The position numbers and the translations under genes were made by a program. Under the pieces are notes generated by a model, which was not told the DNA's origin, did not search any database, and saw nothing but the letters and a program-made list of their open reading frames with translations. From Candidatus Microthrix subdominans (GTDB lineage Bacteria > Actinomycetota > Acidimicrobiia > Acidimicrobiales > Microtrichaceae): a DNA stretch of 64,000 nt. The DNA lies in assembly GCA_016719385.1 (NCBI GenBank), contig JADJZA010000007.1:372001-436000 (forward strand), in the 5' to 3' direction. Below, piece by piece: positions 36,963 through 45,972 of the stretch (positions are counted from its first letter, which is position 1; every line of letters begins with the position of its first letter).

Positions 36963-37097
36963 ACCGAACTGGGGAGTGCACACTGCACTCTGGCGGTCGT
37001 TTCGACTCCCGACTTGGGAGGAGGTGCCGAACTGGGGAGTGCACACTGCGCTCTGGCGGTCGTTTGGGCTCCCGACTTGGTGGGACGTGCCGAACTG
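36963..37097. repeat. 52-bp tandem repeat, pair B plus a truncated third unit
   Basis: Two units (36963-37014 and 37026-37077), period 63 bp, and a 9-bp start of a third at 37089 (GCCGAACTG). They match pair A in layout, but CTCGGGAGTGCGGGGCG is replaced by CTGGGGAGTGCACACTG in both units, and the end varies (CGACTCCC, GGCTCCC). The 329-bp gap 36883-37211 contains this repeat and nothing else I can assign. Confidence 0.88.
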
Positions 37098-37211
37098 TCG
37101 AGCTGTGGGTCGTCGGCGGGCGGAAACGGGCCGTCGACGGATCGCCGGGTTCGACACGCCGAGAGCGCGTCCTAGGGTGGCCAGCATGCTTCGACCTGCG
37201 TCCCTCACCCG

Positions 37212-38489
37212 ATGATCTCCCTCTCGCCCCCGGTATCTGCCGATGCGGTGCTCGACCTGCTGACGCCCGGCGCCGACGTGATCGTGCCCCTCGCCAACGG
37301 CGAGCCGACGACGGTCCTCGATGCGATCGAGGCCGGCGCAGATCGACTTGAGGGCGTACGCATCCATCAGATGCACGCTCTCCACGATCGGCCTTACATG
37401 CACGGCGCTTACGGCGACCGGCTGCGCCACGTCTCCTACTTCCTGTCCCACATCACCCGGCCCGCCTATTGGGAGGGCACCATCGATCTCGTGCCCAACC
37501 ACTTCTCCGAGGTGCCGATGATCCTGCGCCGAAGTACCAAGTGCACGGTGGTTGTCGCCGCCTGCTCGCCGCCGGACCAGCACGGATACTTCAGCCTGGG
37601 TACCAACGCCGACTATGTAGCGGGCCTCATCGGCCGGGTGCCGATTTTTCTGGAGGCCACGCCGTACATGCCTCGAACCCGGGGGGCCAACGTGGTGCAC
37701 CATTCCCAGGTGGCGGGCTGGTGCGAATCCGAGCGTCCCCTGGTGGAGGTGCCGCGCTCCGAGGCCAACGACATCGACCGTGCCATCGCCTCGCTGGTCG
37801 CCGAACGGATCCCCGATGGGGCCTCGGTGCAGATTGGCATCGGGTCGATCGCTTCCGCAGTGCTCGATGGTCTACGCGGTCACCGTGACCTGGGCATCCA
37901 TACCGAATTGCTTCACGATGGCATGGTCGATCTGGTCGAGGAGGGTGTGGTCACCGGAGTGGAGAAGGAGGTGCGACGCAACAGGGTGGTCACCACCTTC
38001 TGCCTAGGCACCCGACGCCTCTACGACTGGCTCGAGGACAATGCGGTTGTCGAAGTGCTTGGCGTTGACTTTGTGAACGATCCTCGCGTCATCGCCCGGA
38101 TGAGCCGGTTCAATTCGGTCAATGCCACCACCGAGGTTGACCTGATGGGTCAGTGCGCATCGGAGACGATCGGCGGGCGCTACTGGTCATCGTCGGGTGG
38201 ACAGGCCGACTTTGCTCGCGGCGCGATGTACGCGGATGAGGGCCAGGCGTTCATCGTCACCCCATCGCTGACGCGGGATGGACGCAGCCGCATCGTCCCG
38301 TCGCTCGCCAGCGGATCGGTGGTGACCACCTTGAAGAACACGGTGGACCACGTTGTCACCGAGCACGGCGTCGCAGAGCTTCGGGGCAAGGCCCTCTCTG
38401 ATCGAGCTCGAGCTCTGATCGCGGTCGCCGACCCGTCCGTGCGGGACAACCTCACACGCGATGCCCGGACACTGGGGCTGTTCCTTTAA
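37212..38489 (+). CDS. acetyl-CoA hydrolase / CoA-transferase family protein
   Basis: 425 aa, family I CoA-transferase of the acetate:succinate or 4-hydroxybutyrate CoA-transferase group. The catalytic Glu is in ATTEVDLMGQ (about residue 303), which forms the glutamyl-CoA intermediate; the glycine loop IGIGSIASAVLDGL lies near 215. The C-terminal SLASGSVVTTLKNTVDHVVTEHG block is characteristic. Substrate not determined. A strong terminator follows. Confidence 0.9.
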   Translation: MISLSPPVSADAVLDLLTPGADVIVPLANGEPTTVLDAIEAGADRLEGVRIHQMHALHDRPYMHGAYGDRLRHVSYFLSHITRPAYWEGTIDLVPNHFSEVPMILRRSTKCTVVVAACSPPDQHGYFSLGTNADYVAGLIGRVPIFLEATPYMPRTRGANVVHHSQVAGWCESERPLVEVPRSEANDIDRAIASLVAERIPDGASVQIGIGSIASAVLDGLRGHRDLGIHTELLHDGMVDLVEEGVVTGVEKEVRRNRVVTTFCLGTRRLYDWLEDNAVVEVLGVDFVNDPRVIARMSRFNSVNATTEVDLMGQCASETIGGRYWSSSGGQADFARGAMYADEGQAFIVTPSLTRDGRSRIVPSLASGSVVTTLKNTVDHVVTEHGVAELRGKALSDRARALIAVADPSVRDNLTRDARTLGLFL

Positions 38490-38534
38490 CCGGAGTGCGT
38501 GGGGGCCCCGGTGGGATTATCGGTCGAGCACGGT

Positions 38535-38569
38535 GAGCGTTCGGTTGGGCACGACCCAACCGAACGCTC
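38535..38569. terminator. strong bidirectional terminator hairpin
   Basis: Perfect 15-bp stem (GAGCGTTCGGTTGGG / CCCAACCGAACGCTC) with a 5-nt loop, between the convergent CoA-transferase (ends 38489) and peroxiredoxin (ends 38584) genes. Confidence 0.88.
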
Positions 38570-38583
38570 CCGGCTTCGGATAA

Positions 38584-39213
38584 CTATTTCGGGGCGTCTG
38601 CGTAACGGAGGTAGGGCTTGAACTCCTCGACGTTCTCGAACTTTTCCTTGGCGTCCTCGGTGGACATCCCCATGGCCACGATCACGCGGTCGCCGGGCTT
38701 CCAGTCGGCCGGGGTGGCGATGGGGTTGGCATCGGTCGCCTGGAGTGCGTCGATCACGCGGACGATCTCGTCGAAGTTGCGGCCTACCGACTTGGGGTAG
38801 GTGAGGATGAGGCGCAGCTTGTCCTCGGGGTCGACGATGAACACCGAGCGGACGGTGGACGTGTCACCCTCGCCGGGGTGGATCATGTCGTACAGCTCGG
38901 CGATCTTGTGGTCGGGGTCGGCCACGATCGGGAAGTTGAGCGGGGTACCCGTGACCTCGCCAATGTCCGGTGCCCAGGCGTGGTGGTCTTCGATCGGGTC
39001 GATCGAGATGGCCATCGCCTTGGTGTTGCGCTTCTCGAACTCGCCCCCGAGGGCGGCGGTGCGGCCCAGCTCGGTGGTGCACACCGGGGTGAAGTCGGCC
39101 GGGTGGCTGAAAAAGACCGCCCACGAACCCTTCTTCCAGTCGTGGAAGGAGAGCTCTCCGTCGGTGGTCATGGCGGTGAAATCTGGAGCGGTGTCTCCGA
39201 GGCGAAGGCCCAT
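38584..39213 (-). CDS. 1-Cys peroxiredoxin (Prx6-type)
   Basis: 209 aa. Peroxidatic Cys45 in PADFTPVCTTE, with the supporting Arg in DTSTVRSVFIVD. The long C-terminal domain (KPGDRVIV, FKPYLRY) is that of the Prx6 subfamily, not of AhpC. It reduces H2O2 and organic hydroperoxides. No resolving Cys is seen, so an external thiol is needed. It is a stand-alone gene with its own promoter region shared with a divergent lipoprotein gene. Confidence 0.93.
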   Translation of the reverse strand: MGLRLGDTAPDFTAMTTDGELSFHDWKKGSWAVFFSHPADFTPVCTTELGRTAALGGEFEKRNTKAMAISIDPIEDHHAWAPDIGEVTGTPLNFPIVADPDHKIAELYDMIHPGEGDTSTVRSVFIVDPEDKLRLILTYPKSVGRNFDEIVRVIDALQATDANPIATPADWKPGDRVIVAMGMSTEDAKEKFENVEEFKPYLRYADAPK

Positions 39214-39352
39214 GAAAACGTCCTTTCGTTAAGCGCTGCGGGATCGCAGCGTGTGTTCGCAGTCCAGACTAGACAGCCCAACCTTCGAACCGTGGCCGTG
39301 GGCAGTGTGAGCTTCCGTCGTTAGTCTCGAATCGAGATTTCAGGAGGTCGAC

Positions 39353-39922
39353 ATGAACCCGCATCCCAGCTCCCCAGCGGACCGAATTAAACGTGCGTTC
39401 AGCCTTGCTGCTGTCACCAACCGGGCCATGGTGGCAGCTCTGGCCTTGGTGATGTTGGGCGCTGCGTCCTGCAGCAACGGCACGGACCAGGAGTCCTCCG
39501 GGACGACCTCAGAACAGGTCGCCACATCGACCGTCGAGACCTCGACGACCCTGGGCGATGCTCAAACGACGACTGCGCAGGATGCCGCGACGACCACGGC
39601 CGCTGAGACCTCGACAACGGTCGCCGACGGAGCGAGCACGTCGTCGAAACCCTCCAAGGAGTGCCAGGACCTCGAAGAGCGCGACGACGGTCGCTACGAC
39701 CTCGGCGACGCCGGCACGGTGGTTGTGGCCCGCAATGGCTCCACGCTGGAGTTGGTCGAGGTCATCGAGGCCGATGGCTGGACGGTCGACGTGGACGACG
39801 ACGATGACGACGAGGTGGAGGTGGAGGTGGAGCTGCGCTCCGACGACGGGACCAAGGTGGAGTTCGAGGCCGAGATCGAGGACGGCGACCGTCTCGAGAT
39901 CGAGGTGTGCACCCGTCGGTAA
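39353..39922 (+). CDS. putative lipoprotein with acidic repeat domain
   Basis: 189 aa. A signal peptide with lipobox GAASC (Cys near residue 39) is followed by a Thr/Ser/Ala-rich linker (about 45-105) and an acidic beta-rich domain with WTVDVDDDDDDEVEVEVEL and VEFEAEIEDGDRLEIEV. Two Cys (ECQDL and EVCTRR) could pair. The Asp run suggests Ca2+ or polycation binding, but no family is recognised. Start preceded by AGGAGG. Confidence 0.7.
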   Translation: MNPHPSSPADRIKRAFSLAAVTNRAMVAALALVMLGAASCSNGTDQESSGTTSEQVATSTVETSTTLGDAQTTTAQDAATTTAAETSTTVADGASTSSKPSKECQDLEERDDGRYDLGDAGTVVVARNGSTLELVEVIEADGWTVDVDDDDDDEVEVEVELRSDDGTKVEFEAEIEDGDRLEIEVCTRR

Positions 39923-39984
39923 CCGATCGAAGCATGCAGTGCGGCCGTCGATTGAGGCGCGCCGGGCGACGGGGTGCGGCCTCG

Positions 39985-40608
39985 CTAAGGCTGCTTGACC
40001 GATACCGCCAGAAACAACGGGTACGCCCGCCCGTCCTTGGTCACCTGATGGATCGAGCGCTCCACGCTGGTGGTGAAGCCGGCGTCGGCGAGCCTGGCGG
40101 CCAACTGGTCCGGTTCGAAGCCGTCGTGGGCATGGCCGACGCCGGCGTCGTGGCCGGAGCCGGCGTGGAACGATCCGTCCTCGGCCTCGAGGTCCACGAT
40201 GCACAGACGCCCCTCATCGGTGAGCATCTCGGCGAAAGCGGCAAGCACAGGCGGAAGATCGGCGATGTGGTGCAAGGTCATCACCGTGACGATCAGCTCG
40301 AAGCGGTCCTCGGGCACCCCGTCGGTGGCGAGGTCGGTGCCCCACACCCGGGTGGTGGGGGGCAATGAGCCGGCTGCCACCTTTTCGCTCGCAACCTCGC
40401 GCATGCCCGCCGATGGGTCGGCCAGCGTGATCGGTCCAACCCTCGACGCCAGTTGCTCGGCCACCAGGCCGGTGCCGGCGCCATACTCGAACAGTCGCAT
40501 GGACGGCTCCAAGGGCACCGCTCCCGCGATGGCATCGGCGACCGCACGAGCCCGTTCGATCTTGGCTTCGTCGTCCCACGTGGCGGCTTTGTCGTCAAAA
40601 GAACTCAT
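39985..40608 (-). CDS. class I SAM-dependent methyltransferase
   Basis: 207 aa. SAM motif I is LFEYGAGTGLVAEQLA (about 38-53), motif II DRFELIVTVMTLHHI, and the post-II LCIVDLEAEDGSFH. The presence of HDAGVGHAHDGFEPDQLAAR resembles small-molecule methyltransferases of the UbiE/Methyltransf_11 group. Substrate unknown; it stands apart from the neighbours. Confidence 0.83.
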   Translation of the reverse strand: MSSFDDKAATWDDEAKIERARAVADAIAGAVPLEPSMRLFEYGAGTGLVAEQLASRVGPITLADPSAGMREVASEKVAAGSLPPTTRVWGTDLATDGVPEDRFELIVTVMTLHHIADLPPVLAAFAEMLTDEGRLCIVDLEAEDGSFHAGSGHDAGVGHAHDGFEPDQLAARLADAGFTTSVERSIHQVTKDGRAYPLFLAVSVKQP

Positions 40609-40685
40609 GGTGGTTCGCTGCTCCTCCGGGTCGCTTGGCCGTGTCCACACTACGGGCCTGGCCGGGGAACAGTGCGGGGAGGGGA

Positions 40686-40991
40686 CTACCGCGGACGGTC
40701 CAGCTTGGCCTGGCCCAGCATGTTCTCGTCGGTGCTGCTCGGTCGTCGGTGCTGCTCGGTCAAGCCGGGTGAGCGCTCGACCGAGAACAGGTCGCCCGGC
40801 TGGCAGCCGAGCACATCGCAGATGGCGCTGAGGGTGGAAAAACGGATCGCTTTGGCCCGGTCGTTCTTCAGGATCGACAGGTTGACCGGCGTAATGCCAA
40901 CCGTTTCCGCCAGGACGGTCAGGGTCATGCCCCGCTCGTCGAGGAGTCGATCGAGGTGGCAGCGCACCCGGTGTGGTTCCTCCGGCGGCAT
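40686..40991 (-). CDS. XRE-family transcriptional regulator (YozG-like)
   Basis: 101 aa. HTH of the Cro/C1 type: LLDERGMTLTVLAETVGITP to LSILKNDRAKAIRFSTLSAI. The C-terminal tail holds CDVLGCQPGDLFS. Such regulators are often paired with a DUF2975 membrane protein, as here: its ATG shares one base with the DUF2975 stop (TGATG). It probably regulates its own operon. Confidence 0.87.
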   Translation of the reverse strand: MPPEEPHRVRCHLDRLLDERGMTLTVLAETVGITPVNLSILKNDRAKAIRFSTLSAICDVLGCQPGDLFSVERSPGLTEQHRRPSSTDENMLGQAKLDRPR

Positions 40992-41656
40992 CAGATCGTC
41001 CCCGCTACCTCGTCCTGCAAGCTGATCCCGACGTGCCACACCCAGGCGAGCACGGCGACGCCCAGCCCGGCGACGAGCGGCAGGAACGACACGGTGAATA
41101 CCATCTCGGTGAGGCCGGCGGCAGCGGAACGGCGCAGCATCAGCATCTCCGCCACGCCGGTGAGCATCGAATAGCCAGTTCCGCCGACGGCGATCAGCCC
41201 CGCCAACGTCCACAGTCGCCGCTCGTTTCGGGCGACGAAGGGATCGCCGAGGCGCGCTGAGCGGACGACCGAGTACACCAGCCAGAGTCCGGCGAGCACC
41301 AGCAGCGGACCGGACACCTGCCAGATCACCCAGATCACCCGCTGGTCCGGCCTCGGTTCAATGAAGGTGAACCGTGCAGTGACCGGTTTGCCGATCTCGA
41401 CGGGTGCCTGGCTGTATGCGGGGTTGATTTGTTCGTTGTCGGAAACGATCGTTGCCTGATTGTCCCCAAATTCGACGGGAAAGGTGGGTTCGGCATCGAC
41501 GAACGGGGAGCTGTCGCCGTAAAGCCCGAGTGCCGGCTTGTCGATCAACACGCCGGCGACGGAAAGCACCCCGAAGAGCATTCCGACGATCAACAGGCTC
41601 TCAAACAGTTTGATCACCAGAAACGAATCGTTGTCCGACTTTGCGTTCGTGGTCAT
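40991..41656 (-). CDS. DUF2975-family membrane protein
   Basis: 221 aa, four membrane helices (about 17-37, 108-130, 148-168, 188-208) and an extracytoplasmic domain between helices 1 and 2. The ARLGDPFVARNERRLWTLAGL segment is the signature of DUF2975. Role unknown; probably the membrane sensor or target of its XRE partner. A pair of TATCGA dyads lies upstream at 41747. Confidence 0.84.
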   Translation of the reverse strand: MTTNAKSDNDSFLVIKLFESLLIVGMLFGVLSVAGVLIDKPALGLYGDSSPFVDAEPTFPVEFGDNQATIVSDNEQINPAYSQAPVEIGKPVTARFTFIEPRPDQRVIWVIWQVSGPLLVLAGLWLVYSVVRSARLGDPFVARNERRLWTLAGLIAVGGTGYSMLTGVAEMLMLRRSAAAGLTEMVFTVSFLPLVAGLGVAVLAWVWHVGISLQDEVAGTI

Positions 41657-41746
41657 CGTGATGCCTGCTTTCGTGGATGTCGGAGGTTCGACGCAAGGGA
41701 TGCACCAGACCGGCGCCTCCGCTCGGTCTTCAAGGTGCCGCCGATG

Positions 41747-41794
41747 TATCGACTATCGATATGGTAGGTAAAGTATGCATATCGATAGTCGATA
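41747..41794. promoter_or_regulatory. double TATCGA-N3-TCGATA operator
   Basis: Two 15-bp dyads, TATCGActaTCGATA (41747-41761) and TATCGAtagTCGATA (41780-41794), start 33 bp apart, about three helical turns, and mirror each other. The whole is a perfect 16-bp inverted repeat with a 16-bp spacer. It lies in the 272-bp gap between DUF2975 and the phosphorylase gene. AT-rich compared with the surroundings. The binding protein is unknown; the XRE at 40991 is the nearest candidate. Confidence 0.75.
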
Positions 41795-41928
41795 CGTCAA
41801 GGCCTTCCTCCTGCTGCGGCACAGAGGTATCCATCGGGAGGCATCCATCAGGCGGTCGGTACCGGGCGGGGCTGGCGTGGTGGCAGGCTGTCGCCCGCCG
41901 GCCCATCGACCTGAAAGCCCCCAAGCAC

Positions 41929-42717
41929 GTGAGTGCAGACACCAGCCCGTTGCTGCGGGTCAAGAGCTACGACCAGCCGTCGGTGTTTCAGCCGGCCAAC
42001 CTGCTGCGAGAGGGTCGCCGCCAACTCGGCCGCGCTGAGGTCGATGTCCCGGCGGTGTGCCTGCTCGACCCGGACGGGGACATCGTCCGCCACCTGACCG
42101 ACACCGGCCGGGCGGTCCGGCATCCGGGCTGGGCCTGCTACCACACGGAGCTGTGGACGTTCGACCTCGATGGCACCGAGGTGGGCGTCATCGGGTGCGC
42201 AGTTGGGGCGTCGTTCGCTGTGCTGATCGCCGAGCAGCTGTTTGTGTCGGGCTGCGAGCTGCTGGTCAGCGTGACCTCGTCGGGAATGATCACGCCACTC
42301 GCCGAGGCGCCCTACTTCATCATCATCGATCGGGCGCTGCGCGACGAGGGCACCAGCCACCATTACCTCCCGCCCGGCGACTGGGCTGCCGCCCCGCAGC
42401 GCCTCCTCGATCGGCTGGACGGGCGGATCGACGGCCTTGACCAGGGCGTCGTCACCGGCTCGACGTGGACGACCGATGCCCCCTACCGGGAGACCGAACA
42501 AGCCATCGCTGATGCAAGGTCGTGGGGTATCGCCGCCGTCGAGATGGAGGCGGCTGCCCTGTACGCCTTTGCGGCGGCCCAACAGCGGGACGTGATGTGT
42601 TTTGCTCACGTCACCAACACGATGGCGACCGACGGGGATGATTTTGAGAAGGGTGACGCCGGGGGCGCCCACGACGCCCTCGAACTGGTCTCCGCCGTCG
42701 TCGGGGCGCTCCGCTGA
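41929..42717 (+). CDS. nucleoside phosphorylase, uridine-phosphorylase-like
   Basis: 262 aa from GTG 41929. The PNP/UDP fold is shown by EVGVIGCAVGASFAVLIAEQ (about 83-102), LLVSVTSSGM, and IAAVEMEAAALYAFAAAQ near 205, where E-M-E binds ribose. The GS(TxT)DAPYRE segment also fits. Cleaves a nucleoside with phosphate; the base cannot be assigned, although the EMEAAAL pattern occurs in uridine phosphorylases. The open frame extends to 41677 but reads through the dyad region, so GTG 41929 is preferred. Confidence 0.82.
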   Translation: MSADTSPLLRVKSYDQPSVFQPANLLREGRRQLGRAEVDVPAVCLLDPDGDIVRHLTDTGRAVRHPGWACYHTELWTFDLDGTEVGVIGCAVGASFAVLIAEQLFVSGCELLVSVTSSGMITPLAEAPYFIIIDRALRDEGTSHHYLPPGDWAAAPQRLLDRLDGRIDGLDQGVVTGSTWTTDAPYRETEQAIADARSWGIAAVEMEAAALYAFAAAQQRDVMCFAHVTNTMATDGDDFEKGDAGGAHDALELVSAVVGALR

Positions 42718-42895
42718 GGCTGCGGAAGACGTGGGAGACCCTCCCTGGGGAGGTGGTTTGCTCTGCGACGCGAAGCCCCGGCGTGAGCATGATGCACGCG
42801 CGTCCCTGGCCAGGGCCTCTAGCCCACCGCTCGTGGGAGTTTGTAGGTTGATGGGTTGCGAATGCGCTGGCCCCAACGATCAACCAAGGGACGAG

Positions 42896-43930
42896 ATGAC
42901 CAAGACCAACCCGGGCAACTTCTTCGAGGACTTCACGCTGGGCCAGGTGATCGAGCACGCCACGCCCCGCACGGTCACCGATGGCGACCGTGCCGTCTAC
43001 GGGGCGATCTATCCCACCAGGTTCGCGTTGCCGTCCTCGGCTGAGTTCGCTAAAGCGTGTGGGCTGCCACAGCCTCCGGTCGAGGAACCGATCGGCTTCC
43101 ACATCGCGTTCGGCAAGACCGTTCCCGACGTGTCGCTCAACGCGGTCGCCAACCTGGGCTACGCCGAGTGCCGCTTTCACCGGCCTGTGCTGACCGGCGA
43201 CACCCTGAGCACCAGCTCCGAGGTGATCGGCCTCAAGCAGAACTCCAACGGCAAGACGGGCGTGGTCTATGTGCGCTCAACCGCCACCAACCAGCACGGT
43301 GACGTAGCGATCGACTGGGTCCGCTGGGTGATGGTGCACAAGCGCGACGCCGACGCGCCGGCCCCCGACCCGGTCGTGCCCAAGCTGGACGACGCGGTCG
43401 CAGCCGAGGACCTGATCGTTCCCGACGGCCTGGACTTCACCGGCTACGACTTCGTCGCCGCCGGGGAGCCGTACCACTGGGGCGACTACGAGGTGGGGGA
43501 GAAGATCGATCACGTCGACGGCGTGACGCTCAGCGAGGCCGAGCACATGATGGCCACCCGTCTGTGGCAGAACACGGCCAAAGTGCACTTCAACACCGAA
43601 GCCCGTCCCGACGGCAAACGCCTCGTCTACGGCGGCCACATCATCTCGATGGCCCGTGCGCTCTCCTTCAACGGCCTGGCGAATGCCCAGCTGATCGCCG
43701 CTGTCAACGCCGGGGCCCACACGGCGCCGGCCTTTGCGGGCGACACGGTGTACGCCTGGTCCGAGGTGCTCGACAAGGCCGAGACCCAAGCGCCAGGCGT
43801 GGGCGCGCTGCGCCTGCGGCTGGTCGCCACCAAGGGTCGCGACGAGTCGATGACCCTGCGCGGCGAGGACGGCAAGTACGCCGCTGGTGTTCTGTTGGAC
43901 CTCGATATCTGGGTCCTGATCCCGGTCTAA
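42896..43930 (+). CDS. mch: double-hotdog mesaconyl-CoA hydratase homologue (MaoC family)
   Basis: 344 aa, the size of 2-methylfumaryl-CoA (mesaconyl-CoA) hydratase. From memory, the match to the Rhodobacter/Methylobacterium enzyme is strong through the whole length: TKTNPGNFFEDFTLGQVIEH, FGKTVPDVSLNAVANLGYAE, YEVGEKIDHVDGVTLSEAEH, VYGGHIISMARALSFNGLAN. It adds water to mesaconyl-CoA to make beta-methylmalyl-CoA in the ethylmalonyl-CoA pathway or 3-hydroxypropionate bicycle. No other pathway gene is adjacent, so the pathway is inferred. Confidence 0.87.
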   Translation: MTKTNPGNFFEDFTLGQVIEHATPRTVTDGDRAVYGAIYPTRFALPSSAEFAKACGLPQPPVEEPIGFHIAFGKTVPDVSLNAVANLGYAECRFHRPVLTGDTLSTSSEVIGLKQNSNGKTGVVYVRSTATNQHGDVAIDWVRWVMVHKRDADAPAPDPVVPKLDDAVAAEDLIVPDGLDFTGYDFVAAGEPYHWGDYEVGEKIDHVDGVTLSEAEHMMATRLWQNTAKVHFNTEARPDGKRLVYGGHIISMARALSFNGLANAQLIAAVNAGAHTAPAFAGDTVYAWSEVLDKAETQAPGVGALRLRLVATKGRDESMTLRGEDGKYAAGVLLDLDIWVLIPV

Positions 43931-44099
43931 AGGACGCGTCCTGCGGTGCGGTCGGCCGAGGGGCGGGACGTCGCCCATCGCTTAGCGACCCGGCACAGCC
44001 GTGTCGAGGTTGAGCCGGGTGCCACATAACCAGTGAGCTGACCGGTTCCTAACGTGCCCGCGTTGGCGTCAGCGGGCAGACTTTGGCCCGGAGGTCCCC

Positions 44100-45902
44100 T
44101 TGAACGATTCCCAGGTCATGTCGCAGCCCAACGATGACGCCCTCGCAGCCGCCCGCGAACGCTACAAGCGCGAGCGCGAGAAGCGTCTGCGCGCCGACGG
44201 TCTGGCGCAGTACGCACAGCTGACCGACGACTACGAGGAGTACGACCACGATCCCTGGGTCGAGCCGGGCTTCACCCGCGACCCGGTGGTCGAGGAGACC
44301 GAAGCGGTCATCGTCGGGGGTGGCTTCGGCGGCATGATGCTGGGGGTCAACCTGATCAACCGCGGCGTTACCGACTTTCGCATCGTCGAGAAGGCGGGCG
44401 ACTTCGGCGGCACCTGGTATTGGAACCGGTACCCGGGCTGCCAGTGCGACGTCGAGTCGTACATCTACATGCCGTTCCTCGAAGAGACCGGCTACATGCC
44501 CAGCAAGCGCTACGCCCCGGCCACCGAGATCTTCGAGCACTCCCAGCGCATCGGTCGCCACTTCGACCTCTACCCCCACGCGCTGTTCCAGACCGAAATT
44601 GAGACAGCGGTGTGGGACGAGGATGTGTCGCGCTGGCACGTCACCACCACCCGTGGCGACCAACTCACCGCCAAGTTTCTGGTCACAGCCGGCGGCATCC
44701 TGCACAAGGCCAAGCTGCCCGCCATCGAGGGCATCAAGGACTTCGAGGGCCGGGCCTTTCACACCGCCCGTTGGGACTACGACTTCACCGGCGGCAGCCC
44801 CACCGAGCCGATGGACGCCTTGGCCGACAAGCGGGTGGGCATCATCGGCACCGGCGCCACGTCGGTGCAGGTGGTGCCCCAGCTCGCCCGCGCCGCCAAG
44901 GAGGTCTACGTCTTCCAGCGGACCCCGTCCTCGGTGGGCGTGCGGAACAACAGCTTCACCGACCCCGAGTGGTGGAAGACCCTCGAGCCCGGCTGGCAGG
45001 CCGAGCGCCAGGCCAGCTTCACCTCGGTCGTCAGCGGCGAGCATCCCGAGAAGGATCTGGTCGGCGACGAATGGTCGAAAATCTGGGGTACCGACACCCA
45101 GAGCGAGCCGGCAACGGCGGAGCAGGCCGCCGCTCTCGAACAGCACGACTTCGAGGTCATGGAGACGCTGCGAGCCCGCATCGACGACGTGATCGACGAT
45201 CCGGAGACCGCCGAGAAGCTCAAGCCCTGGTATGGCAAGCACTGCAAGCGAGTCACCTTCCACGACGAATATCTCGAAGCGTTCAACGAGCCCAACGTGC
45301 ACCTCGTGGACACCGACGGACGCGGTGTGCAGGAGGTCAACGCCAAAGGGCCCGTGGTCGACGGCACCCAGTACGAACTCGACCTGCTGATCTACGCCTC
45401 GGGCTTCGAGGTGACCACCGGGCTGGTCAGCCGGCTGGGCTTCGACCCGGTGGGCAAGGACGGCGTGAAGCTCAGCGAGCGCTGGGCCGACGGGGCGCAC
45501 ACGCTGCACGGCGTGCTCACCCACGGGTTTCCCAACCTGTTGATCTGCCACTTCGTTCAGGCCGGGTTCGGCCTCAACTTCACCCACTACCTGTCGCAGT
45601 CCACCAACCACATCGCCTCGATCATCGCGGCTGCCAAGGATCAGAACATCACTTCGATCGAGGCCACCGAGGAGGCCGAGGAAGCCTGGCTGGCAACGCT
45701 CTGGGAGGCCGGCAAGGGCTTTGGTCGCTACGCGGCCAAGTGCACGCCCAGCTACGGCAACTCCGAGGGCGCCCGCAGCATGGAGGCCGCCCGCAACATC
45801 GTCCACCCCGGCAACCTGATGAATTACGTGGCGTACCTGGAGGAATGGCGCGACGCGGGCGACATGCCCGGCACCGTCGTGGTGAGCGCAGAGAACGCCT
45901 GA
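44100..45902 (+). CDS. Baeyer-Villiger-type flavin monooxygenase
   Basis: 600 aa. First Rossmann GGGFGGMMLG (about 73-82), the BVMO fingerprint FEGRAFHTARWD (FxGxxxHxxxW, about 218-229) and the NADPH Rossmann VGIIGTGATS (about 245). The N-terminal extension of about 65 aa is typical of the cyclopentadecanone/steroid monooxygenase group. TTG is the start codon: GGAGG lies 5 nt upstream and no ATG is closer. It inserts oxygen next to a ketone; the substrate is unknown. Confidence 0.9.
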   Translation: MNDSQVMSQPNDDALAAARERYKREREKRLRADGLAQYAQLTDDYEEYDHDPWVEPGFTRDPVVEETEAVIVGGGFGGMMLGVNLINRGVTDFRIVEKAGDFGGTWYWNRYPGCQCDVESYIYMPFLEETGYMPSKRYAPATEIFEHSQRIGRHFDLYPHALFQTEIETAVWDEDVSRWHVTTTRGDQLTAKFLVTAGGILHKAKLPAIEGIKDFEGRAFHTARWDYDFTGGSPTEPMDALADKRVGIIGTGATSVQVVPQLARAAKEVYVFQRTPSSVGVRNNSFTDPEWWKTLEPGWQAERQASFTSVVSGEHPEKDLVGDEWSKIWGTDTQSEPATAEQAAALEQHDFEVMETLRARIDDVIDDPETAEKLKPWYGKHCKRVTFHDEYLEAFNEPNVHLVDTDGRGVQEVNAKGPVVDGTQYELDLLIYASGFEVTTGLVSRLGFDPVGKDGVKLSERWADGAHTLHGVLTHGFPNLLICHFVQAGFGLNFTHYLSQSTNHIASIIAAAKDQNITSIEATEEAEEAWLATLWEAGKGFGRYAAKCTPSYGNSEGARSMEAARNIVHPGNLMNYVAYLEEWRDAGDMPGTVVVSAENA

Positions 45903-45972
45903 GCATCCGTTTGTGTATCGGCTGGTCGGTTGCTTGCGGAATAGCTCGGACGGTGTCCGCGTTGCACCAGCC

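Noticed and set aside
35969..37097. Repeat pairs as a CRISPR array
   Set aside because: Only two units per pair, gaps of 11-13 bp, far shorter than spacers, and no cas genes.
43932..43943. AGGACGCGTCCT palindrome after the hydratase gene
   Set aside because: Twelve bases with no loop and no second copy; may be chance in high-GC DNA.
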